Part shown: positions 1 to 9,009 of the stretch, piece by piece
Numbering within the stretch: position 1 is the stretch's first letter
Layout of the letters: each line of letters opens with the position of its first letter
Source: Pampus argenteus
Lineage: Eukaryota > Chordata > Actinopteri > Scombriformes > Stromateidae
Assembly: GCA_036937835.1 (NCBI GenBank)
Contig: CM072871.1
Span: 424,501 to 488,500, forward strand
DNA length: 64,000 nucleotides
Direction of reading: 5' to 3'
Made by a program: the position numbers and the translations under genes
The notes under the pieces: model-generated
Database searches by the model: none
What the model saw: only the letters and a program-made list of their open reading frames with translations
What the model was told of the DNA's origin: nothing

Positions 1-30
1 TAATATAAAATATGTACATAAGTTGTATAC

Positions 31-37
<7 letters not shown>

Positions 38-72
<35 letters not shown>
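38..72. repeat. (TA)n microsatellite
   Basis: Uninterrupted alternating AT of about 35 bp at the left edge, inside the acss1 intron that precedes the penultimate exon. No coding signal lies around it. Confidence 0.9.
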
Positions 73-73
<1 letters not shown>

Positions 74-517
74 CTACATATATAGCATAAAACAATATGT
101 GAGTATGCATATACAGGAAGATATATGTACAGATATAAAATGTGTTGTACTACTTCAGTCACTGTGTAACAGTGAACAACGAGCAATGTGCAAATGTGAG
201 TCTGTAGTGCAAAGAGATTGCCATGCTGGCCATGTGGGACGATAAGGACCAAATGTGGGGTGGGGGGTTCCTCTCAGGTCTAGTTAATGAAACCAGTTGC
301 GGATGGAAAGAATCTGTTCTTATGTCTTTCTTTCTGTCTGTCTCATTGGTTCTGTCTTTGTGACACTGATTTTTGTGACACTCGTGGTAAGCATGGCAAC
401 AGCAGGTGTGTACACTGGTTGAGCAGCAGTTGTTTGTGGTTACGGATGTAGTATCCACTGACAGTAATAGCCACTGTCCACCAGTCAGTGATGACCTCAA
501 TGTGTTTCATTAGCATT

Positions 518-700
518 AGCAAGGCAAGTTTATTCATACAGCACATTTCAACAAAGAGGCAAAGTGCTTCACATAAAACATAAAAGATATAAAAGTAACG
601 CATTATAAAAAGACATTTAAATACAAGTCAAAAGATATTTAAGAGATAGTAATACGACAGATTAAACAGGAGAGTGAAAGTTACAGTGTAAGAAATGAAT
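518..700. repeat. Dispersed teleost repeat, LINE-tail-like
   Basis: The phrase AAGGCAAGTTTATTCATACA, followed by a block like AAAGTGCTTCACATAAAAC, is a common fish interspersed repeat, usually a non-LTR retrotransposon tail or a SINE built on one. It lies in the acss1 intron. The family assignment is from memory and the limits are approximate. Confidence 0.4.
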
Positions 701-979
701 CTAAAGTTTAATTTAAAAAAAGTCAAACAGAAAAGTTTTGATTTAAAAAACTGAGAGTTGGAGCTGCAGATATGTGAAGTATAGAAACTGAATGCTGCTG
801 CTTCAGGTTCAGTTTGGACGACCTAAGAAGTCTGCATGCTTCATATTATAACAGCTGACTTTGTAATTATCTTATTGATTTTTGGCTTGCTTTGTGGTTT
901 TTAACATTACCGTTTGAAGCTGAGCGCTGACTTTTAATCTTTTAAACTTTTAAGTTCTTCTTTGGCTCCAAAAGCAGTT

Positions 980-1275
980 ACTTAAGTTTTATCTTTGTTC
1001 AGTTGAAGAAAATTCTGGCACATTGAATCATTTATTTGTTCAATGCACTTACCCAATGCTGGTGATATGGTTGTGTAAATGTGTGTGTTGTCTATATAAT
1101 TATGGTATAATTTGTTGTTTTCCATAATCTGAGCCAGTAGCATGTAGATGTTGAACAGAAGAGGCCCCATAATGGAGCCTTGGGGAACTCCACATGTCAT
1201 TTGTGTAATTACCACACAAACAGACACAAAATAGTCCCTGTCCTTTAAGTAGGATTCAAACCATGCAAACAATTC
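980..1275 (-). mobile_element. Non-LTR retrotransposon reverse-transcriptase fragment
   Basis: The minus strand encodes a 96-residue open stretch with the reverse-transcriptase motif GVPQGSIMGPLLFNIYM, followed by a decayed YADD-box equivalent (HNYIDNTHIYT). This order is characteristic of L2/CR1/Rex-type LINEs. The Asp-Asp of the catalytic box has changed (YIDN), so the copy is dead. It is 5'- and 3'-truncated and lies antisense in an acss1 intron. The clade within the LINEs is uncertain. Confidence 0.85.
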
Positions 1276-1496
1276 AATTTAGTACTGTACAAGAAAGTCA
1301 TTGAAGACCTTTACTGGAGCAGTCTCAGTGCTGTGGTCTGAATCCTGGCGGTTCAGTGCCGGGAAGTTGTTCAGCTGTTGGAAAACAGCTTTTTCCATAA
1401 GTAGTAAGAAGCTAATCCAGCTGCTGGAGAGTGAACAGCAACCAGTGATAAGTTATAAATAGTAACTGGTGTGTCTGTGTGTATGCGTCTTCTTAG

Positions 1497-1881
1497 TGCC
1501 ATTTGCCTTTGTGGTCCTGAAGGAGGGCTTTGGTGATGACCCCCTCACCATCCTGCAGCAGCTCCGGGAACTCGTCACCACCAAGATTGCCAAATATGCC
1601 GTCCCTGAGCAATTTCTGGTGAGCTACCCGCCATCAAATTAGCGGTGAGTAATGAACCTCGTTGATTACCATGTGTTGTCTGTCAGGTGGTGCCGAGGCT
1701 GCCCAAGACTCGCTCTGGGAAGATCATGAGGCGGATCCTCAGGAAGGTTGCCATGGAGACGACCAGTGACCTTGGTGACGTGTCGACCCTGGACGATCCA
1801 TCTGTCATCACAGAGGTCATTGCGGCTTTTGAGCAACACAGGAAGCAGCAGCAGAAAAAACAGGAGGAGAAGAAGAAGTAG
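1497..1881 (+). CDS. acss1: Acetyl-coenzyme A synthetase, mitochondrial (ACSS1), last two exons
   Basis: Two exons are visible: 1497-1618, after an acceptor ending TCTTAG and with donor CTG|GTGAGC, and 1687-1881, after TGTCAG and ending in TAG. Together they encode the C-terminal lid of an acetate:CoA ligase, which makes acetyl-CoA from acetate, ATP and CoA in the mitochondrial matrix. Diagnostic stretches are TTKIAKYAVPEQF, VVPRLPKTRSGKIMRRILRK and LGDVSTLDDPS. The Lys of the SGK motif is the catalytic lysine controlled by reversible acetylation (SIRT3 in mammals). The protein ends in a Lys/Gln-rich tail. ACSS1 is preferred over ACSS2 because of the match to ACSS1 C-termini and because apmap, a cystatin and syndig1 follow as in human. 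The remaining 5' exons lie outside the window. Confidence 0.93.
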
Positions 1882-3855
1882 TGTGAGGAGAGGGACTTAA
1901 ATTCACTGTTCCACATCCTTTCAATTGGTTTTCAGAGTCATTGCTGTGTAATATTTAAAATTATAATTTTTTTATAATAGAAATAGAAAGGTAACGCTCC
2001 TGAATAATGTTTTTGCTCAACATGATGAAAAAATGTTGTGAATTAATGTATTAAATTCACATTTAAAAATGTAAATGTTCAGAGACAACATACCCAGTTG
2101 TTGTTTTCCAACTAAATACCTGATGTCGCAGTAAAGTACCAGCTAGTAGAAACTGCAGCAGATCAAACTGGTTAAGGTCAGAGAAAGAAGTTGTTACATG
2201 TTTCTGTTTCACTGACCTGAACCAAACCTGGACACACTCAGGACTTAAACTCTCAATCTGTGTGTAGATAATCCGATTTGTAAATGTGTGAATGAATCTC
2301 CAAATCCAAATAATGTATACACAGATCGTGAGTATGTAGACAAATCTGTAAATGTGCATTAGACATTAATGGCTGAAAACACAAGTCATCAGTTACGACC
2401 ATGTAGATTTTTCCACACATTCACAGATCTCTGTACACTTCTGAATCTGACACAGATATGGAGATTCTTTCACATATTTTCAAAATTCACAGTTTCACAA
2501 CTCTCCCTGCACATTTGCAAATAATCCTGTTCCAGTAATACCACGAAAACATTTTTCAATATTCATTTGGGCTAAAGGTTTCGAACCTTTAAATAGAGGA
2601 CAGGACACAGATGTACTGACCTCCTTAATCTCTGGTCATGATTTTGGGAAATCTATCACCATATTTGTCATTTGTTTCCATTAAGGCAGCTTTGTAGAGA
2701 CAGACGTCCAAGCTTACATAAACCTCTGATAACAAATCAAAATCACATTTCAAATATCAAATTCATATTGGAGTTTTAAATTTTGTCATCTTCAAAGTGT
2801 CTTTTTAGAGATAAAAGAAGAAGACTGAAGACCTGTGCTTTGTAAATTGAAATAACATCTATATTTTAATTATGAGATCAAACTCACTAGACTTTCTTAA
2901 AAACTTTCACATAAAATCTGAATTTTGAGGACATTTTAAGTATGAAACTGTATCAAAGAATGAAATCAGAACTATAAGAAACAAACAAATTAAAGTCAGA
3001 TACTAGAAACTTTCCACTTTCAGTGTTTGAATTCAGAAATTAATAATTTAATTATTTTCTTGTGATTTTTAATAACAGAAAACAGGTTGAAGTTAGAATC
3101 ATTTGTTTGCAACTGATGTTAATAAATGTCATCTGTTCTTAAAATTAACTGATGTATTAAAGGCTCACAGAAATAAATATTTACTAATAAACATGAACTC
3201 TGTGTGTCTTTTTCAGAGCTAAAAATACACACACAAAGCTACAGATGTGTAAACCTGATTTCATCACAACCGTCGATGTGCCTTTCCCACTTTTTTATTC
3301 AAAACTGAGATTAAATTTCATGTAAATGAGTAAATATGTGGTGATGAGTTAGTTAGCGCTCGTTCCCTGTGGTGACCCTCAGGGCTCAATCCTTTGTTTT
3401 CTATTCACTTGCTTTACTGGAATAGTTTTTATACTTTATACTTATACATAAACTTCACCTAAATAGTGCATTTGTTGTTGGCCGATGATTCTATACACAG
3501 TGTTATAGTCAGTATTTCTGGCAGCATGAGAGTGTGTGTGGGCCTGAGTCAGAATAAACTAGAGTGTGTGTTCATGTCACCCAGTGCAGCACTGAGGCTC
3601 AGTGAATCAGGCTCTACATACAAACAATATTTGTTAGTAGATCAGTACATCGTTGGATACTGAAGTATCAAAGGCTCTGTATATGATTCAGATGTGTACA
3701 GAAATAAATATTTACTAATAAACATGAACTCTGTCTGTGTGTCTTTTTATATATATTTATATATTTTGATTTTGATTTTATATTTTGATATTTGTATTTG
3801 TTTTTACAAAATACACATAAAACTGTTCACGTAAAAATGGTGAATGCTTTATTTC
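1882..3855. other. Intergenic AT-rich DNA between acss1 and a LINE fragment
   Basis: No gene was recognised. It holds the acss1 3' UTR and a dispersed repeat (about 2080-2260) that recurs at 36290-36510, sharing blocks such as TTTCACTGACCTGAACCAAA. A direct repeat of about 47 bp (3167-3213 and 3698-3745, starting ACAGAAATAAATATTTACTA) brackets a 0.5 kb interval. Confidence 0.6.
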
Positions 3856-3859
3856 AACA

Positions 3860-4140
3860 TCAGGACCCTAGTGAAGAAGGCTGAGCAGCGGCTACGCTTC
3901 CTGCACGTCCTCAGGAAGAACAACCTGGACACAAAGCTGCTGCTGGTCTTCTACCCATAGACATATATACATGTATGTATATATGTCTATGCTTCTACCA
4001 CTCCTCTGTGACCTCCTGACGTACTGTCTGGGAGGACAGGAAGGCGGTGCAGAGGGTCCTAAACACCACCCAAAAGATCATTGGCCGTACGGTGGCGCTG
4101 TGGGAGCACCCCCAACCTTCGCTGTGCCCTCCAGTACAAT
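3860..4140 (+). mobile_element. Non-LTR retrotransposon RT C-terminal fragment
   Basis: In the plus frame a stretch reads LVKKAEQRLRFLHVLRKNNL, and beyond an interruption comes DRKAVQRVLNTTQKIIG. This pattern (KKAQQRL, then DRKALQRVV with AQ-I-G) is typical of the C-terminal end of fish LINE reverse transcriptases. The coding is broken by a 36-bp palindromic insertion (separate entry). It is a dead 5'-truncated copy. Confidence 0.75.
3956..3991. mobile_element. 36-bp palindromic miniature insertion with 8-bp TSD
   Basis: The sequence begins CATAGACATATATACAT and ends GTATATATGTCTATG, a near-perfect inverted repeat. It is flanked on both sides by the identical octamer CTTCTACC (3948-3955 and 3992-3999) and interrupts a LINE coding remnant. 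An 8-bp duplication is hAT-like. It may be an extreme internal deletion of a larger hAT MITE. Confidence 0.7.
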
Positions 4141-4246
4141 GAAGATGATTCTGGTCTCCGGCCACCAGGGGGCGACGTGTACTTTCCTTTTTCCTGTCTT
4201 AAAGAGGAGCCGTTAATGAATACAAACTGTCGTAAACCAATCTAAT

Positions 4247-4264
4247 CATAGACATATGTCTATG
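4247..4264. mobile_element. 18-bp palindromic miniature insertion with 8-bp TSD
   Basis: CATAGACATATGTCTATG is a perfect palindrome with the same first 11 bases as the 36-bp insertion 256 bp upstream. It is bracketed by the perfect octamer AATCTAAT (4239-4246 and 4265-4272). It looks like a second, still shorter member of the same family, or the residue of one. Confidence 0.65.
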
Positions 4265-4363
4265 AATCTAATGGCCGTTCAGCGACAACACAGACGGTCT
4301 GCAGTCAGATGAGTTTGTTTACTGCCGTTTGTGTCGGTTCGTGTTCAACATCAGTTTAACAAC

Positions 4364-7300
4364 ATGTCAATGCAGCAGCTTGTGACGTCATTCATGGCGG
4401 AGTTCGTGTCGTCGGCGGTGACGGAAATCTGCACGAGACTCAAGTTAAAACCTGAGAACAACAAGACTGAGGTCAGAGACACAAACAACACAAACAACAA
4501 CAAGACTGAGGTCAGAGACACAAACAACACAAACAACAACAAGACTGAGGTCAGAGACACAAACTACACAAACAACAAGACTGAGGTCAGAGACACAAAC
4601 AACACAAACAACAAGACTGAGGTCAGAGACACAAACAACACAAACAACAACAAGACTGAGGTCAGAGACACAAACAACACAAACAACAACAAGACTGAGG
4701 TCAGAGACACAAACTACACAAACAACAAGACTGAGGTCAGAGACACAAACAACAAGACTGAGGTCAGAGACACAAACAACACAAACAACAACAAGACTGA
4801 GGTCAGAGACACAAACTACACAAACAACAAGACTGAGGTCAGAGACACAAACTACACAAACAACAAGACTTAGATCAGAGACACAAACAACACAAACAAC
4901 AACAAGACTGAGGTCAGAGACACAAACTACACAAACAACAAGACTGAGGTCAGAGACACAAACAACAAGACTGAGGTCAGAGACACAAACAACACAAACA
5001 ACAAGACTTAGGTCAGAGACACAAACAACAACAAGACGGAGGTCAGAGACACAAACAACAACAAGACTGAGGTCAGAGACACAAACAACACAAACAACAA
5101 GACTTAGGTCAGAGACACACACAACACAAACAACAACAAGACTGAGGTCAGAGACACAAACAAGGTAAACAACAACAAGACTGAGGTCAGAGACACAAAC
5201 AACAACAAGATGGAGCCCAAAGACACAAACTACACAAACGACAACAAGACTGAGGTCAGAGACACAAACAACAACAAGACTTAGGTCAGAGACACAAACA
5301 ACAACAAGACTGAGGTCAGAGACACAAACAACAAGACTGAGGTCAGAGACACAAACAACACAAACAACAACAAGACTTAGGTCAGAGACACAAACTACAC
5401 AAACAACAACAAGACTTAGGTCAGAGACACAAACAAGGTAAACAACAACAAGACTGAGGTCAGAGACACAAACAACAACAAGATGGAGCCCAAAGACACA
5501 AACTACACAAACGACAACAAGACTGAGGTCAGAGACACAAACAACAACAAGATTTAGGTCAGAGACACAAACAACAACAAGACTGAGGTCAGAGACACAA
5601 ACTACACAAACGACAACAAGACTGAGGTCAGAGACACAAACAACAACAAGACTGAGGTCAGAGACACAAACAACAACAAGACTGAGGTCAGAGACACAAA
5701 CAACACAAACAACAAGACTGAGGTCAGAGACACAAACTACACAAACAACAACAAGACTGAGGTCAGAGACACAAACAACACAAACAACAAGACTGAGGTC
5801 AGAGACACAAACTACACAAACGACAACAAGACTGAGGTCAGAGACACAAACGACAACAAGACTGAGGTCAGAGACACAAACAACAACAAGACTGAGGTCA
5901 GAGACACAAACAACACAAACAACAAGACTGAGGTCAGAGACACAAACAACAACAAGACTGAGGTCAGAGACACAAACAACACAAACAACAAGACTGAGGT
6001 CAGAGACACAAACGACAACAAGACTGAGGTCAGAGACACAAACAACAACAAGACTGAGGTCAGAGACACAAACAACACAAACAACAAGACTGAGGTCAGA
6101 GACACAAACAACAACAAGACTGAGGTCAGAGACACAAACAACACAAACAACAAGACTGAGGTCAGAGACACAAACAACAACAAGACTGAGGTCAGAGACA
6201 CAAACAACAACAAGACTGAGGTCAGAGAAACAAACAACAGCTATATCTGACACTTTATCTTATCAGGGGGTTCAAACTCCTTCGATTACTGTTGAAAACT
6301 GTGTTTTCATATTTGATTGTAGGTGATATAATGAATATGTGTGTTTGTGTGTTTTAGGCAGTGATAGGGAGACTGTGTGAGTCTCTGCTGCAGGAGCTCA
6401 GGAGGCTGCTGGAGGAGAACCAAGAGCAGCAGGACGGTAAATATTTCAAGACAAGTAGTGAAAGTACTTGTTATTTCACTGTTGTGAGAGATGGGTGGCA
6501 CACATATTTATCTCTCTCTGCAGACGTCTTATCGAGGTCGCAGGACACTGCAGCCGAGTTTCAGCAAGACTCCACCCCCCCTGCAGAACAGGTGGAGGGA
6601 GCCAGCCAATCAGAGCAGACTCCAACAGCAGGCAGCAGACTGGCTTTCAGCTGCAGCGTCTGCAGCTGTAGCTTCTCCAAACAAACCAACCTGAGGGCTC
6701 ATCTGCTGGTGCACAGCAGGCTCCGCCCCTTCACCTGTCAACTGTGTGGTAAAGGATTCTCCGCTCAGAGCAGCGTCAGAGTGCATCAGCTCACCGTGCA
6801 CAGTCAGCAGCGTCCATACAGGTGTTCTCACTGTGGGAAACTATTTGGCACACGCAGCCACCTGCGCACTCACCAGGCATCCAACTGGCAGCGCCGCCTG
6901 CCACTCACCTGCTCTGCCTGTGGAGAGACGTTGGCGTCAACATGCTGCCTCCAAGGTCACCGACTGACATGTCAGAGATTGCACGACAAATTCAGGTGTG
7001 CTGAGTGTGGGAAGGAGTTCTCCAAACAAACCTACCTGTCTGTACACCTGAGAGTTCACCTGACAGATAAACCCTTCAAATGTCCGACATGTGAGAAAGG
7101 ATTCACCACGCGCCGCAGCGTCCATGTCCACCAGCGTAGCGTCCACAGAGGCCTGAAGCCGTTCAGCTGCAGCGTATGTGGGAAAACGTTCAGCCAGCAG
7201 AGTGGCCTCCGAGCTCACCTGAAGACACACACAGGTGAGCGGACGCACACCTGTGAGCAGTGTGGGCGCAGTTTCTCCAGCAGGAGCAGCCTGTCGGTAC

Positions 7301-8154
7301 ACCACCGTGTTCACACCGGAGAGAAGGCCTTCAGCTGTGACATCTGTGGGAAGAGGTTCAGCTTGTCAGCCAACCTGCGCCGCCACCAGCTCATCCACTC
7401 TGGCCGCCGTGCATTCACCTGTGACGTGTGTGGCCGCAGCTTCACGCAGGCCGTACACCTGAAGGTGCACCATGCTGTACACAGCGGGGAGTGGGCGTTC
7501 ATCTGCAATGCCTGTGGGAAGGGCTTCAGACAACGCAGCGCTCTGCTGGTGCATGAGCGCAGCCATGCTGGCATTAAACCATACAGCTGCAGCGAGTGTG
7601 GAAAAAACTTCTCCTCGTCCACATCGCTGAAACGCCACCAGCTGGCTCACAGTGGGCAGAAAGCTCACACTTGCGAAGAATGTGGGAAGAGCTTTACCAC
7701 CATCCAGATCCTGAAGAAGCACCTGCAGCTGCACAGAGGCAAGAAAACGTTCACATGTGATGTTTGCAGCCGGAGCTACAGCTCGCTAAATTATCTGAAA
7801 ACGCATAGACGCAGCCACTCAGAGGGGAAACCTTTCAGCTGTGCTCATTGTGAGAAAACCTTCTCCACACAAGCAAGTCTTAACCTGCACCAGCGCACAC
7901 ATACCGGAGAGAAGCCGTACGTCTGTGAAGTCTGCGGGAAGAGTTTCAGCGTCGTGCAGAACCTTGTCAGACACAAGCGTGTCCATAGTGGCGAGAAGCC
8001 ATTTGAGTGCAGTGCCTGCGGGAAGAGCTTCAGTCAGGCCAACAACCTGAAGACTCACCAGCTGGTTCACACGGGAGAGAAACCGTTCAGCTGCTCGCCC
8101 TGCAGCCGCAACTTTGCCTCTATGAGGAGCCTCCGAGAGCATAAGTGTAAATAA
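4364..8154 (+). CDS. C2H2 zinc-finger protein, about 18 finger units
   Basis: The model has three exons: 4364-4471 (ATG at 4364), 6358-6436 and 6524-8154 (TAA), giving 605 aa. Exon 1 encodes a short N-terminus (MSMQQLVTSFMAEF...) and exon 2 a Leu/Glu-rich helix (LLQELRRLLEENQEQQ). The last exon carries consecutive fingers of about 28 residues with TGEKP-type linkers. Fifteen are canonical; the third lacks its last His, the fourth is C2HC and the last ends early. This implies a nuclear DNA-binding regulator. I know no orthologue, and no KRAB, SCAN or BTB domain is visible. The exon 1 donor is inferred: it is the first GAG|GTCAGA in a minisatellite that repeats this donor about 50 times. Both joins are phase-compatible. 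Intron 2 (87 nt) is in frame without a stop, so retention would add 29 residues. Confidence 0.82.
4383..4400 (+). promoter_or_regulatory. CRE and YY1-like sites in zinc-finger exon 1
   Basis: A perfect palindromic CRE (TGACGTCA, 4383-4390) is followed two bases later by CATGGCGG (4393-4400), the core of a YY1 site. They lie about 20 bp downstream of the chosen ATG. This pairing is common near start sites of housekeeping and zinc-finger genes, so the transcription start is probably close. Binding is inferred. Confidence 0.4.
4459..6236. repeat. 1.8 kb variable-length minisatellite at a coding exon/intron boundary
   Basis: About 52 units, each with the core ACTGAGGTCAGAGACACAAA plus a variable AAC-rich spacer, giving unit lengths of roughly 24-39 bp. 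In the gene frame the unit reads KTEVRDTNNTNN and stays open for 13 or so copies until a TAG variant at 4870. At least seven copies carry an in-frame TAG (ACTTAG). A block containing AAGGTAAAC and a GGAGCCC variant occurs twice, 273 bp apart, showing internal duplication. The minus strand is open throughout (SDLSLVVCV repeats) only because of the periodicity. Confidence 0.9.
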
Positions 8155-8780
8155 AAAGAAAACATGTCAAGAAACATCAGCTGGCAGGTCATGTTCAGGC
8201 AGCTTATTGGTGGAAACAAACGTCACCCGCTGCACATGATGATCATGAATCCTGTAACTGCAGGATCAGACTTTAATTTGAAAGGATTCCAGTTCAGAAC
8301 GCAGATGTGATGCTTGAACACTGCAAACAGAAGAGCTGAGTATCAGACTGTAACTGGACAGACAAAGTTGTCTTTTCTGGGCCATAAACAGGATAATTAG
8401 TAATTATTAGTATTTTTGTTCATCGCTCCCATCACATTTTAAAACATGTGACAAAACAAGTTGCAGCTTCCATGTTTTCCTTGTTTTCAGTGTGAAAGCT
8501 GCTATAACAGAATTAACGTTCATTTCTGCAGACAAGGGTTTGGGTAAGAGTCATTATAAATGTGAGAAAGTCAAATAAATTATTTCATGACTGAGACAAA
8601 GATTAAACTTTGTGGGGTCTTTTGTGATTGTGAAATTCTGTTAATTCTTTTAATTTTAACTAATTTGTTTTTAAGTTTTTTTTATGTTTTGTTATTATGT
8701 TTTTATAATTTTTTTTTACTTTTCATTTTAATTCATCATTATATTTTGAAAATTGGAAAAACAAAAAATGACGCGCCAGA
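8155..8780. other. Zinc-finger gene 3' UTR and AT-rich spacer
   Basis: No gene was seen. Possible polyadenylation signals on the plus strand are AATAAA at 8153 and 8574. A T-rich stretch follows at 8640-8740. Confidence 0.5.
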
Positions 8781-8784
8781 AGGT

Positions 8785-9009
8785 TTTCTTTTTAGGATGG
8801 TGATAGGCTGACCAACCAACGAAGCCAGAGAGTGCTGGCCAATCAGATGCAGAGTAGGGCGGGTCATCCTGTCGCCGTCCTAGGCGCTCTTCGGTGGTGG
8901 GTAGGATGGTAGTTCTCCAGGTTCTCTTCCTCTGTACGTGGGTTAAACTCTAACACAGCAACCTGTCCCAGCTCCAGGCCGACAGCCGGCTTCACCGTCC
9001 GGGTCCAGT
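8785..9009 (+). promoter_or_regulatory. apmap: Probable apmap promoter and 5' UTR
   Basis: GC content rises sharply just upstream of the apmap ATG. A CCAAT box (GCCAATCAG, near 8839) and a GC box (GGGCGG, near 8858) are present, with CpG-rich sequence continuing into exon 1. This fits a TATA-less CpG promoter. The start site itself was not located. Confidence 0.45.

Noticed and set aside
4445..6253. 602-codon minus-strand open frame of SDLSLVVCV repeats
   Set aside because: It exists only because the minisatellite period is mostly a multiple of three without minus-strand stops. It has no conserved flanks, composition-driven residues only, and lies antisense to the zinc-finger gene.
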